Below are positions 1 through 8,057 of a stretch of DNA of 64,000 nucleotides, in pieces. The position numbers and the translations under genes were made by a program. The stretch is from positions 1 to 64,000 of the forward strand of contig JBGZSM010000089.1 in the NCBI GenBank assembly GCA_041853585.1, read 5' to 3'. The notes beneath the pieces are model-generated. The model saw only the letters and a list, made by a program, of their open reading frames with translations. It was not told the DNA's origin and ran no database searches. Position 1 is the stretch's first letter. Each line of letters starts with the position of its first letter. The stretch comes from JAUNKE01 sp041853585. Lineage in GTDB: Bacteria; Bacillota; Clostridia; Peptostreptococcales; Filifactoraceae.

Positions 1-596
1 GGATTATCAAAATCGAAATGCATTTTCTTCCCGATGTGTATGTTCCTTGTGAGGTATGCAAGGGGCAGCGTTACAATCGAGAAACTTTACAGGTCAAATA
101 CAAGGGCAAAAATATCGCCGATGTTCTCGATATGAATGTCGAGGAGGCATATCATTTCTTTGAAAATGTGCCGAAGATAGCCAACAAATTGGAAACTTTG
201 ATGTCCGTCGGTCTATCCTATATCAAATTGGGACAGCCTTCGACTCAGCTTTCGGGCGGCGAAGCGCAAAGGATAAAATTAGCAACGGAGCTTAGCAAGC
301 GGGCGACGGGCAAGACTTTGTATATTTTGGACGAGCCGACGACCGGTTTGCACACAGCCGATGTCGATAAGCTGATTAAGGTGCTCAACCAGTTGGTCGA
401 TACGGAGAATTCCGTTGTGGTCATCGAGCACAATCTTGATGTCATCAAGGTAGCGGACTATATCATCGACCTGGGTCCCGATGGCGGAGACGGCGGAGGA
501 ACCATCGTCGCAACCGGAACGCCGGAGCAGGTGATGAAAAATAAAAAATCCTATACCGGCATCTTTTTGAAAAAGCATATAGATAGGGAAAAATAA
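1..596 (+). CDS. uvrA: Excinuclease ABC subunit A, C-terminal part (cut by window edge)
   Basis: This is the last ~198 residues of UvrA, the DNA-damage-sensing ATPase of nucleotide excision repair, which loads UvrB on lesions. The reading frame is open to the left edge (codons in phase with position 3), so the gene starts outside the window. Visible are the second half of a zinc finger (CEVCKGQRYN), the ABC signature LSGGEAQRIKLA, the Walker B LYILDEPTTGLH and the switch histidine in VVIEHNLDVI. These occur in the order expected for the second ABC module. The stop TAA shares one base with the xseA ATG, so the two genes are translationally coupled. uvrC lies in the same window at 50977-52797. 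Identification is firm. Confidence 0.96.
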   Translation, partial: IIKIEMHFLPDVYVPCEVCKGQRYNRETLQVKYKGKNIADVLDMNVEEAYHFFENVPKIANKLETLMSVGLSYIKLGQPSTQLSGGEAQRIKLATELSKRATGKTLYILDEPTTGLHTADVDKLIKVLNQLVDTENSVVVIEHNLDVIKVADYIIDLGPDGGDGGGTIVATGTPEQVMKNKKSYTGIFLKKHIDREK

Positions 597-1798
597 TGAA
601 AATCCGAATTATCAAGGTGGGAGAGCTCGGTGAATATCTGATGCAATCCATTGCCTACGACCATATTTTGCAAAATATTTATGTCGAAGGAGAGGTTTCG
701 AATTTCAAAATTCATTCGACGGGCAATATTTATTTCACGCTCAAAGATGAATGGAACAAAATCCGATGCATCATTTTTGCAGACAGTTATGATACAATAG
801 AAATATTCAAAGATATTGCGGACGGCGACCATGTGGTATGTCACGGAAATGTGAGTTACTACAAAAGAGAAGGCTATATCAGTCTGGTGGTGACATCGAT
901 TGAGAAGATGGGCGCGAGCAAGGCATACGAAGAATTTTTGGAGCTCAAGGCGAAATTGGAGAAGCAGGGGCTTTTCGATGAAAAATATAAAAAGAAAATC
1001 CCTTCCTTCCCGAAGAAAATCGGAGTTGTCACTTCCAAGACCGGCGCGGTCATCCAAGATATCTACCATGTTGTCAAGAGAAGGTATCCGGCGGTTGAAA
1101 TCATTTTATATTCGGCGCATGTGCAGGGCGATATCGCCGTTGACGAAGTGAGCGACGGCATTGAATATCTCAACGAAGCCGAAGCGGATGTCATCATCGT
1201 TGCGCGAGGCGGCGGTTCCTATGAAGAACTCAGCGCGTTCAACGCTGAAAAAGTCGCCATGGCGATTTTCAACTCCGAAGTGCCGATTATTTCGGCGGTG
1301 GGTCATGAGACCGACTTTACGATTGCCGATTTTGTTGCCGATGTGCGTGCATCGACTCCATCGGTCGCCGGCGAAATCGCGGTGCCGAAACTCGATGATA
1401 TCAAGCAGCATTTGACACAGAGACGACAGCTTTTACAAAATCAAATCGCTCAAACGCTTGCGCTCAAGCAGAGACGATTGGAGCATCTGTCACAGGTTCT
1501 GTTCGCCTACTCGCCGAGCAAGTCGGTGGAGAAGAAAGAGCATCTGTTGAATTTGAAAAAAAGTCTTTTGGAAACGAGCATCAAGGAAATATATTATCGC
1601 AACAAAGCCAAGCTGGACGAATTGTCCAAAAGGCTAACGGCAAAAAATCCGCATACGGCATTGGAGCTCGGTGCGGCTTATCTGTTCGACGAGCAGGGGA
1701 GAAGAGTCAGCTCGGCGGCGAAGGTTGAGAAGGATATGCGATTGGAAGTTTTGATGCATGATGGAAAATTTATTGTAAATGTGGTGGAGAAGATATGA
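596..1798 (+). CDS. xseA: Exodeoxyribonuclease VII large subunit
   Basis: XseA forms exonuclease VII with XseB and degrades single-stranded DNA from either end into short oligonucleotides, acting in repair and recombination. The N-terminal ~100 residues form the OB-fold (IYFTLKDEWNKIRCIIF). The catalytic region follows, with the family hallmarks VARGGGSYEELSAFN and AVGHETDFTIADFVADVRAS ahead of a coiled helical part. At 400 residues it is shorter than the ~450 usual in the family, mostly in the C-terminal helical region. The ATG overlaps the uvrA stop by one base and the TGA overlaps the xseB ATG (ATGA), so the three genes are coupled in one transcript. Confidence 0.96.
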   Translation: MKIRIIKVGELGEYLMQSIAYDHILQNIYVEGEVSNFKIHSTGNIYFTLKDEWNKIRCIIFADSYDTIEIFKDIADGDHVVCHGNVSYYKREGYISLVVTSIEKMGASKAYEEFLELKAKLEKQGLFDEKYKKKIPSFPKKIGVVTSKTGAVIQDIYHVVKRRYPAVEIILYSAHVQGDIAVDEVSDGIEYLNEAEADVIIVARGGGSYEELSAFNAEKVAMAIFNSEVPIISAVGHETDFTIADFVADVRASTPSVAGEIAVPKLDDIKQHLTQRRQLLQNQIAQTLALKQRRLEHLSQVLFAYSPSKSVEKKEHLLNLKKSLLETSIKEIYYRNKAKLDELSKRLTAKNPHTALELGAAYLFDEQGRRVSSAAKVEKDMRLEVLMHDGKFIVNVVEKI

Positions 1799-1983
1799 AA
1801 TTTGAAGAAAAGTTAAAAGAACTGGATAAAATTATTGAGATGCTGCAAAATCAGGATATTGAAATCGACAAAGCGATGGAGCTCTATCAAAAAGGAGTGA
1901 AGCTCAACGAAGAATGCAGCAAGGAATTGGAAGAACTGAAATTATCCATCCATACCGTCGATGGAGAAGAATTGAAATTTTAG
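1795..1983 (+). CDS. xseB: Exodeoxyribonuclease VII small subunit
   Basis: This 62-residue XseB is the small helical partner that binds the coiled arm of XseA in exonuclease VII. It has the typical short two-helix sequence starting MKFEEKLKELDKIIEML and the conserved segment AMELYQKGVKL, followed by a short acidic tail. Length and position are as expected. Its start codon overlaps the xseA stop in an ATGA, which supports stoichiometric coupled translation. Confidence 0.95.
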   Translation: MKFEEKLKELDKIIEMLQNQDIEIDKAMELYQKGVKLNEECSKELEELKLSIHTVDGEELKF

Positions 1984-2017
1984 TCGCTGAGTTGTGTTTA
2001 TGTTTTTTTCTAAAAAT

Positions 2018-2025
2018 GATATAAT
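2018..2025 (+). promoter_or_regulatory. Possible extended -10 promoter before ispA
   Basis: TG-A-TATAAT at 2018-2025 has the form of an extended -10 element in the xseB-ispA gap. No good -35 lies at 16-18 bp. A start here would leave a leader of only a few bases before the ispA ATG at 2039, so this is a weak call. Confidence 0.25.
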
Positions 2026-2038
2026 AAAGGTTGGTAAA

Positions 2039-2923
2039 ATGAATTTTAAAGAACGCTATGAAGAATTGAAAACTTTGGTTGAAAGCAATTTGCTCACTTT
2101 TATTGATAATTTTCGTGACAGCAGACAAGACATTTTGTATGAAGCGATGAAATATTCGTTGGAGGCGGGAGGCAAGAGATTTCGTCCCGTACTTCATCTT
2201 AGCACCGTCGAGCTCTTGGGCAAAAATCCGGCGGACTTTGTCGATTCGGCGACGGCGCTTGAATATATTCACACTTATTCGCTGATTCATGATGATTTGC
2301 CGGCGATGGACAATGATGATTATCGTCGCGGAAAGCTCACCAATCACAAAGTTTTCGGTGAAGATATCGCGATTTTGGCGGGCGATGCGCTTTTGAATTC
2401 CGCCTATGAAATTCTATTTGCGAAAATCAGAAAGAGCGGCAATCTCTCCGTTGTCGAAGGAGCGTATTGCATTGCGGAAAATGCGGGGGCGCTCGGCATG
2501 ATAGGCGGTCAGGTTTGCGATGTGCAATCCGAAGGGAAGAAAATTGATTTGGAAAGTCTGCTCTATATGCATCTCAAAAAAACGGGCGCATTGATTGAAG
2601 CTTCCATCTTGTCTTCGGCAATGATGCTCGGCGCGAATCAACAGCAGATGGATGCACTCAAAATCTATGCCTATAATCTCGGCATCGCATTTCAGGTTTC
2701 GGATGACATTTTGGATGTCACCGCGGACTTTGAAGATTTAGGCAAACCGATCGGCTCGGATGAACGAAATCACAAATCGACCTATGTGAGCCACTACGGT
2801 TTGGAGGGTGCACAAAAGATTTTGGCGGAGAGAATCGAAAATGCCATTTCCGCGCTCGATATTTTTGAAAATCGTGAGTTTTTGGTGGAACTGGCAAGAT
2901 ATACACAAACAAGGAAAAAGTAG
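2039..2923 (+). CDS. ispA: Polyprenyl (farnesyl/geranyl) diphosphate synthase
   Basis: This 294-residue trans-prenyltransferase condenses isopentenyl diphosphate with allylic diphosphates to give C15 to C20 precursors of undecaprenyl and quinone lipids. Both aspartate-rich metal-binding motifs are present: DDLPAMDNDD near residue 83 and DDILD near residue 228. GGKRFRPVL binds the substrate. The ATG at 2039 is chosen because it follows an AAAGG site. An upstream in-frame start at 1994 would add a non-family, phenylalanine-rich tail. In many clostridia ispA follows xseB, as here, and supplies substrate from the MEP pathway, to which ispH (41717-42565) belongs. Confidence 0.93.
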   Translation: MNFKERYEELKTLVESNLLTFIDNFRDSRQDILYEAMKYSLEAGGKRFRPVLHLSTVELLGKNPADFVDSATALEYIHTYSLIHDDLPAMDNDDYRRGKLTNHKVFGEDIAILAGDALLNSAYEILFAKIRKSGNLSVVEGAYCIAENAGALGMIGGQVCDVQSEGKKIDLESLLYMHLKKTGALIEASILSSAMMLGANQQQMDALKIYAYNLGIAFQVSDDILDVTADFEDLGKPIGSDERNHKSTYVSHYGLEGAQKILAERIENAISALDIFENREFLVELARYTQTRKK

Positions 2924-3373
2924 ATGAGGGATATTTTTAATCAAATCGTAAGCAACAAGGTGTTGGTTGCTTCATTTCTCGGGTGGTTTATCGCCCAGAG
3001 TTTAAAAACATTGGTGGAATTTGTAAAAGCGGGCAAGATCGATTTTTCGAGAATGATCGGCTCCGGCGGAATGCCCAGTTCGCATTCGTCGTTAGTAACG
3101 AGCATGTCAACCGCCATCGGATTGACGGAAGGCTTTGACTCGGTTATTTTTGCGCTTTCTTTCAGCATCGCCTGCATCGTTATGTACGACGCTTCAGGTG
3201 TGCGATTGGCGGTCGGCAAGCAGGCGAAAATTCTTAATGTGATGATTGAAGACGGGAAAAAACACAAATTTGAAACGGAGCGTCTCAAAGAACTGATCGG
3301 GCATACGCCGATTCAGGTATATGCCGGCGGTATTTTGGGCATCGTCATTGCATTTATTTATCTTAAAATATAG
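2924..3373 (+). CDS. Divergent PAP2 family membrane protein (YuiD/DUF212-like)
   Basis: This 149-residue integral membrane protein resembles the YuiD/DUF212 divergent PAP2 group, distant relatives of phosphatidic-acid phosphatase type 2 enzymes. The conserved segment GSGGMPSSHSSLVTS (around residues 46-60) carries the SSH-type phosphatase motif, and YDASGVRLAVGKQA is the second family block. There are four hydrophobic segments. It begins directly after the ispA stop codon. The neighbourhood suggests a role in polyprenyl-phosphate handling, but that is inference and no substrate is established. Confidence 0.8.
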   Translation: MRDIFNQIVSNKVLVASFLGWFIAQSLKTLVEFVKAGKIDFSRMIGSGGMPSSHSSLVTSMSTAIGLTEGFDSVIFALSFSIACIVMYDASGVRLAVGKQAKILNVMIEDGKKHKFETERLKELIGHTPIQVYAGGILGIVIAFIYLKI

Positions 3374-3383
3374 TGGAGAGTCA

Positions 3384-4181
3384 ATGAAAGAACGAATTGA
3401 TAAGTTGTTAGTGGAGCTGGGATATTTTGATTCGCGCGAGAGAGCGAAGAAGAATATCATGGCGGGGCGAGTTCTCGTCAACAATTTTGTGGTGGACAAA
3501 CCGGGCTTCATCATCTCGTCCGAGGATAAGATACTCATCAAAGAGGATGCGATTCCTTATGTTTCGCGCGGCGGATTGAAATTGGAAAAATCTATCGCTA
3601 TTTGGCATATCGATTTACAGAACAAAATTTGTATGGACATCGGCGCTTCTACGGGAGGCTTTACCGATGTGATGTTGCAAAACGGAGCAAAACTTGTCTA
3701 TTCGGTCGATGTCGGTTACGGGCAATTGGATTGGAAGCTTCGCAGCGATGAAAGAGTTGTCAATTTGGAGAGAACCAATGTTCGCCATTTGGGCATGGAC
3801 AAGGTGCCGAATAAAATTGATTTTTTCAGCATCGATGTTTCTTTCATTTCGCTCAAATTGGTGCTTCCGAAACTCAAAGAATTCGGCGCGGAGCATTTTG
3901 AATGTGTTGCACTCGTCAAACCGCAATTTGAAGTCGGTCGCGGAGAAGTCGGCAAGCATGGTGTCGTGCGAGAGCCGGCTTTACACAAAAAGGCGATTGA
4001 GCAGGCGCTCGCCTATGCCGAGGAAGAAAATCTGTTCGTCGTCGCGCTGGATTATTCGCCAATCAAGGGGCCGAAAGGTAATATCGAATTTTTACTTTAT
4101 CTAAGCAATGTTGAGCGGGAGAATTTCCCGATGGATTTAGACCTGTTTATACAAAATACGCATCAGGCGTTGAACGAATGA
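3384..4181 (+). CDS. tlyA: TlyA family rRNA (cytidine-2'-O)-methyltransferase / putative hemolysin
   Basis: This 265-residue protein has an N-terminal S4 RNA-binding domain (residues 1-60, ERIDKLLVELGYFDSRERA) joined to an FtsJ-like SAM methyltransferase domain. SAM motif I is MDIGASTGGFTDVML, with further blocks VGYGQLDWKLR, SIDVSFISLKL and LVKPQFEVGRGEVGKHG. TlyA proteins methylate 2'-OH groups of cytidines in 16S and 23S rRNA, and some were first described as hemolysins. The ATG at 3384 starts the S4 domain, and the longer frame upstream lies inside the previous gene. It sits between ispA and recN, a common clostridial order. Confidence 0.92.
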   Translation: MKERIDKLLVELGYFDSRERAKKNIMAGRVLVNNFVVDKPGFIISSEDKILIKEDAIPYVSRGGLKLEKSIAIWHIDLQNKICMDIGASTGGFTDVMLQNGAKLVYSVDVGYGQLDWKLRSDERVVNLERTNVRHLGMDKVPNKIDFFSIDVSFISLKLVLPKLKEFGAEHFECVALVKPQFEVGRGEVGKHGVVREPALHKKAIEQALAYAEEENLFVVALDYSPIKGPKGNIEFLLYLSNVERENFPMDLDLFIQNTHQALNE

Positions 4182-4188
4182 GGTAAAT

Positions 4189-5883
4189 ATGCTCTCGGAA
4201 TTATACATTAAAAATTTTGCACTGATTGACGAAATGCGATTGGAATACGGCAAGGGACTCAATATCATTACTGGGGAGACCGGCTCCGGAAAATCCATTA
4301 TGATCGATGCGCTCTCTTTGGCGCTTGGGAAAAAAGGCGGCAAGAATCTCGTGCGCAAAAATCAGAAGAAGGCGATTATCGAGGCGGTTTTTTATATTGA
4401 TAACGAGGAAATTTTTGAGCTGCTCGAAAATCTCGGCGTGGATGTCGAAGAAAAGCAGCTCGTTCTTGCTCGCGAAATCAATGAAGACGGTCGCTCGACG
4501 AGTAGGGTCAACGGCAGAGTCATCAATCAGAGCGATTTAAAATCCATTACGGCACAAATTATTACGATTCACGGACAAAATGAGTATGAGCAGTTGCTTT
4601 CATCCGCCAATCAGCTTCGATTGGTCGATGGATTCGGCGATTCGTCACTTCAAAATGCAATTTCGGCATATCGTAAGGACTATGAACGCTATCAGGAAGT
4701 AGAGCAAAAACTGCTTTTGCTCAACGACGACATGGATGATGCGAAAATCGAGCGCGAATTGGATTTGCTGAGCTATGAAATTGACGAAATTCAGAGCGCG
4801 AATCTCAAAAAGGACGAGAAAGAAGAGATAAAAGAAAATTTGCTGCGACTGGAGAACAGCGAAAAAATAAAACAAAATGCGGATTATATTTATAACTCGC
4901 TCTACGGAGAGCAAAATTCGGTGCTCAATATTTTATCACGATGTACCGACAAGCTGGAGAGCATTATCGACTATCTGCCCGATGCGAAAGCTTGGCTCGA
5001 AACCGTAAACGATGCCTACTACACATTGGAAGACATGGTGCACGAGCTTCGAGCGCAGGATATGGGCGATGAGAATTCCGAAGATTTGATAGACGAGCTG
5101 CATATTCGCTTGGATAAAATCAACCAGCTTTCCCGAAAATACGGAAAAGATTATGAAGAAATCATGAGCTATCTCCAGGATGCGATGGAGCGAAAGCAAA
5201 CCATTTTGTCCCGCGATGAGCTCAATCAAAAATATCGAATGGAGCGCGAAGAAATTTCGGCGCAGCTTGAGCTCAAGGCGGAAAAGATCACACAGATTCG
5301 AAAGAAGACCGCCGAGCAGCTTCGACAATCGATTCAAAGCGAGCTCGAATCGTTGAATATGAAAAATGTGCAATTTGATATCGCTTTTGAAAAGACGGAG
5401 CGGGGAAAACGGGGAGTCGACCGAATCGAGTTTCTGATTTCTTTCAACAAGGGCGAATCGCTCAAGCCGCTTGCACAAGTAGCATCCGGCGGAGAAATTT
5501 CACGATTTATGTTGGCTTTCAAAACCGTTGTCGCAAAATCCGACAATATCGATACGCTGATTTTTGATGAAATCGATACGGGCGTCAGCGGAGTCGCCGC
5601 CCATAAAATCGGAACCAAGCTCAAAGACATCAGCGATTTCAGACAGGTTATCTGCATCACGCATCTGCCTCAGATTGCAAGCTTTGCCGATACGCATTTC
5701 GTCGTGGAGAAAATGCAATCCGAAACGGAGACGATGACCAAGACGAGTCTGTTGTCGGATGATGAGCGCGTTGTCGAAATTGCAAAAATGATGAGCGGGG
5801 ACGATATTTCGGAGAATGCTTTGAAAACGGCTAGAGATTTGATAAAAAGAAATGCGGAGAGAAAAAATGGAAAGAACGATTAA
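4189..5883 (+). CDS. recN: DNA repair protein RecN
   Basis: RecN is an SMC-like ATPase that acts at DNA double-strand breaks and helps hold or move ends during recombination. The 564-residue sequence has the Walker A GETGSGKS near residue 29, a long central coiled-coil pair rich in Glu, Lys and Leu, the ABC signature VASGGEISRFMLAFK, and the Walker B LIFDEIDTGVSG followed by VICITHLPQIA. Length and domain order are normal. Its 3' end overlaps the next start by 17 bp. The argR and nadK genes that often separate tlyA and recN in clostridia are absent here. Confidence 0.97.
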   Translation: MLSELYIKNFALIDEMRLEYGKGLNIITGETGSGKSIMIDALSLALGKKGGKNLVRKNQKKAIIEAVFYIDNEEIFELLENLGVDVEEKQLVLAREINEDGRSTSRVNGRVINQSDLKSITAQIITIHGQNEYEQLLSSANQLRLVDGFGDSSLQNAISAYRKDYERYQEVEQKLLLLNDDMDDAKIERELDLLSYEIDEIQSANLKKDEKEEIKENLLRLENSEKIKQNADYIYNSLYGEQNSVLNILSRCTDKLESIIDYLPDAKAWLETVNDAYYTLEDMVHELRAQDMGDENSEDLIDELHIRLDKINQLSRKYGKDYEEIMSYLQDAMERKQTILSRDELNQKYRMEREEISAQLELKAEKITQIRKKTAEQLRQSIQSELESLNMKNVQFDIAFEKTERGKRGVDRIEFLISFNKGESLKPLAQVASGGEISRFMLAFKTVVAKSDNIDTLIFDEIDTGVSGVAAHKIGTKLKDISDFRQVICITHLPQIASFADTHFVVEKMQSETETMTKTSLLSDDERVVEIAKMMSGDDISENALKTARDLIKRNAERKNGKND

Positions 5884-6394
5884 GCGAGAGACAATTTATC
5901 AGGGAAAGGTCATCGATGTGTATGTAGATGAAGTTGAAATCAAAGACAACAAGACATCCAAGAGAGAAATCGTCAAGCATCGCGGAGCCGTTTGCGCTTT
6001 GGCGATTACCAAAAATGACGAATTGGTTTTCGTGCGACAGTTTCGAAAACCGGTGGAAGAAGTTTTAATTGAAATTCCTGCGGGTAAATTAGAAATTGGA
6101 GAAGATAAGAATGAGGCGATTCTTCGGGAGATAAGAGAAGAAACGGGTTATGCGGTTGAAGAAATCGAGTATATCACCGAGTTTTATACATCGCCGGGCT
6201 TTTCGAATGAAAAAGGCTATCTCTATTTTGCAAAGCTCGGGGAGCAAGGCGAAACCGATTTTGACGAAGGAGAAGATATTGAGCTTCTTACCTGCTCGCT
6301 CGATGAAGCGATGCGCATGGTATGGGAAGGAAAGATTATCGATGCCAAGACCATTATGGCATTATCACTATTTCAAACTCGTAGAGAAAGATAG
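5867..6394 (+). CDS. nudF: ADP-ribose pyrophosphatase (NUDIX hydrolase)
   Basis: This 175-residue NUDIX hydrolase of the ADP-ribose pyrophosphatase type cleaves ADP-ribose to AMP and ribose-5-phosphate. The Nudix box is intact (G-x5-E-x7-REIREETG, about residues 79-101), and the N-terminal half has the GAVCALAIT and FVRQFRKPVEEVLIEIPAG blocks typical of this subgroup. The ATG at 5867 is preferred because it has a GGAGAG site 5-6 bp upstream; the start at 5852 would add five residues. It overlaps recN by 17 bp and its stop abuts mltG. Confidence 0.9.
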   Translation: MERTIKRETIYQGKVIDVYVDEVEIKDNKTSKREIVKHRGAVCALAITKNDELVFVRQFRKPVEEVLIEIPAGKLEIGEDKNEAILREIREETGYAVEEIEYITEFYTSPGFSNEKGYLYFAKLGEQGETDFDEGEDIELLTCSLDEAMRMVWEGKIIDAKTIMALSLFQTRRER

Positions 6395-6400
6395 GTGTTT

Positions 6401-7399
6401 ATGAAAAAGAAAATAATTTTGCTGGCGCTGACTTTGTTTTTGGTAGGCTGCTCCGCGAAAGGAAATCCGATGGAAGCAATCGACCCGAATGACAAGGCGG
6501 AGATTGAATATGTTCTCAAATCCGGCTCCACTTTAACATCGGTATCCAAGGAATTGCAGGAAATGGGCTATATCAATGACGCAGCGGCGATGGTGAAATA
6601 TGCACAGGAAAATAATTTGACCAATATCAAAGCGGGAACCTACATCATTTCAAAGAGCATGACTCCCGCCGAGATGGCGAGCAATTTTTATGAAGGCAAG
6701 GTCTATAAGGGCAAAAAACTGGTCGTGCAGGAAGGTTTGGAATCCGTTCAGATTGCGGAAAAAGTTCAGGCGGAAGGATTGGGAAGCTCCGAAAAATTTA
6801 TGGAACTCGTGAACAATCCGGCGCATTTCGCATCCAAATATGAATTCTTAAATGACCCGAAAATCACTTCGTTGGAAGGCTATCTTTATCCGCTGACCTA
6901 TCATTTTAAGGAGAGCGACGGTGAAGAGTTCATCATCAATACGATGCTCGACAGCTTCAGCAAAGTGTATCATAAAGAGATTGAGCCGAAGCTCAACGGG
7001 CGAAGTCTCAACGACATCATTATTCTCGCATCCATCGTGGAGCGCGAGGCGGCGCTTGAGGACGAAATGCCTTTGGTCGCATCCGTATTTGCGAACCGAC
7101 TCAAAATCAATATGAAATTGCAATCCTGCGCAACGGTACAATATATTTTGAAAGAGCGTAAATGGATATTGACGAATGAAGAAATTGCCATCGATTCGCC
7201 ATACAACACTTACAAATATAACGGCTTACCGATTACCGCAATCGCATCGCCGAGTTTGACGGCAATCAAAGCGGCGCTCGACCATCCGAAGACCGATTAT
7301 ATGTACTTCCTGTCCAAAAACGACGGAACGGGTTCGCAGGCTTTTGCGGTAACTTATGAAGAACATTTGGCAAACAAGAAAAAATATTTGGGAACCTAA
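6401..7399 (+). CDS. mltG: Endolytic murein transglycosylase MltG, lipoprotein form
   Basis: MltG cuts nascent glycan strands in the outer leaflet of the cytoplasmic membrane and helps set peptidoglycan chain length. The 332-residue product has an N-terminal LysM-like part and the YceG catalytic domain with LASIVEREA, where the catalytic glutamate lies, followed by VASVFANRLKINMKLQSC. Its N-terminus is a lipoprotein signal, KKKIILLALTLFLVGC, with the lipobox LVGC, instead of the transmembrane anchor of most MltG proteins. ATG 6401 is chosen over a GTG at 6395. The next genes match the Bacillus order yrrL-yrrM-yrrO. Confidence 0.92.
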   Translation: MKKKIILLALTLFLVGCSAKGNPMEAIDPNDKAEIEYVLKSGSTLTSVSKELQEMGYINDAAAMVKYAQENNLTNIKAGTYIISKSMTPAEMASNFYEGKVYKGKKLVVQEGLESVQIAEKVQAEGLGSSEKFMELVNNPAHFASKYEFLNDPKITSLEGYLYPLTYHFKESDGEEFIINTMLDSFSKVYHKEIEPKLNGRSLNDIIILASIVEREAALEDEMPLVASVFANRLKINMKLQSCATVQYILKERKWILTNEEIAIDSPYNTYKYNGLPITAIASPSLTAIKAALDHPKTDYMYFLSKNDGTGSQAFAVTYEEHLANKKKYLGT

Positions 7400-7400
7400 A

Positions 7401-8057
7401 ATGAACAAAAAAGAATATATTGAAAGCAAGACATTTTCATTCTTTGAATTGCAAAACGAAATGGAGGAATATGCGAAAGAAAAGCATATTCCTATTATTT
7501 CGCGAGACAGCTTGGATTTTTTAATCGGGATTTTGAAAATCAAAAAACCGAAATCCGTCCTTGAATTCGGAACGGCGATTGGCTATTCCGCAATCGCTAT
7601 GGCGGTCAATTTGCCCGAGGATTCAAAAATTATTACGCTCGAGCGGGATTTGCAGCGGGTGGAAGAAGCCAATGCCTATATCGAGCGAATGGGTTTGCAG
7701 CATAAAATCGAAGTGCATGCCGTCGATGCGACGGCTGCGGATGAGCTCATCCGAAACAATCGATTCGATTTCGTATTTATCGATGCGGCAAAGGGACAGT
7801 ATCGCCTGTTTTTTGACATGGTCTATGATGCCGTCAGCGAAGGCGGCATTTTATTGTCCGACAATGTGTTTTACAAAGAGATGGTGCTCGCGGACGATGC
7901 GTTGCAGGTCGATAAGCGATATCGAACCATCTATCGAAGAATGAATGAATATCTCAGCTTTTTAAAAACGAAGAATGAAGAATTTTTTACAACATTAGTA
8001 CCCATAGGCGACGGGATTGCCGTCACCTATAAAAACGAAAGGAATATGAATGAATAA
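7401..8057 (+). CDS. trmR: O-methyltransferase, TrmR-like (tRNA 5-hydroxyuridine methyltransferase)
   Basis: This 218-residue class I SAM O-methyltransferase has motif I VLEFGTAIGYSAIAMA and motif IV DFVFIDAAKGQY. In Bacillus subtilis the equivalent YrrM (TrmR) methylates 5-hydroxyuridine at tRNA wobble position 34 to 5-methoxyuridine. The identification here rests on family and on context: it lies between mltG (yrrL) and a U32 protein (yrrO), the order known in Bacillus. The ATG at 7401 has GGAA upstream. It overlaps the next gene by 8 bp. A caffeoyl-CoA or catechol methyltransferase activity is the alternative for the wider family, but context makes tRNA modification more likely. Confidence 0.82.
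   Translation: MNKKEYIESKTFSFFELQNEMEEYAKEKHIPIISRDSLDFLIGILKIKKPKSVLEFGTAIGYSAIAMAVNLPEDSKIITLERDLQRVEEANAYIERMGLQHKIEVHAVDATAADELIRNNRFDFVFIDAAKGQYRLFFDMVYDAVSEGGILLSDNVFYKEMVLADDALQVDKRYRTIYRRMNEYLSFLKTKNEEFFTTLVPIGDGIAVTYKNERNMNE

Noticed and set aside
1994..2038. Longer N-terminus for the prenyl synthase
   Set aside because: The extra 15 residues are not family-like, the start lacks a ribosome site, and it would run across the TATAAT element. The ATG at 2039 fits better.
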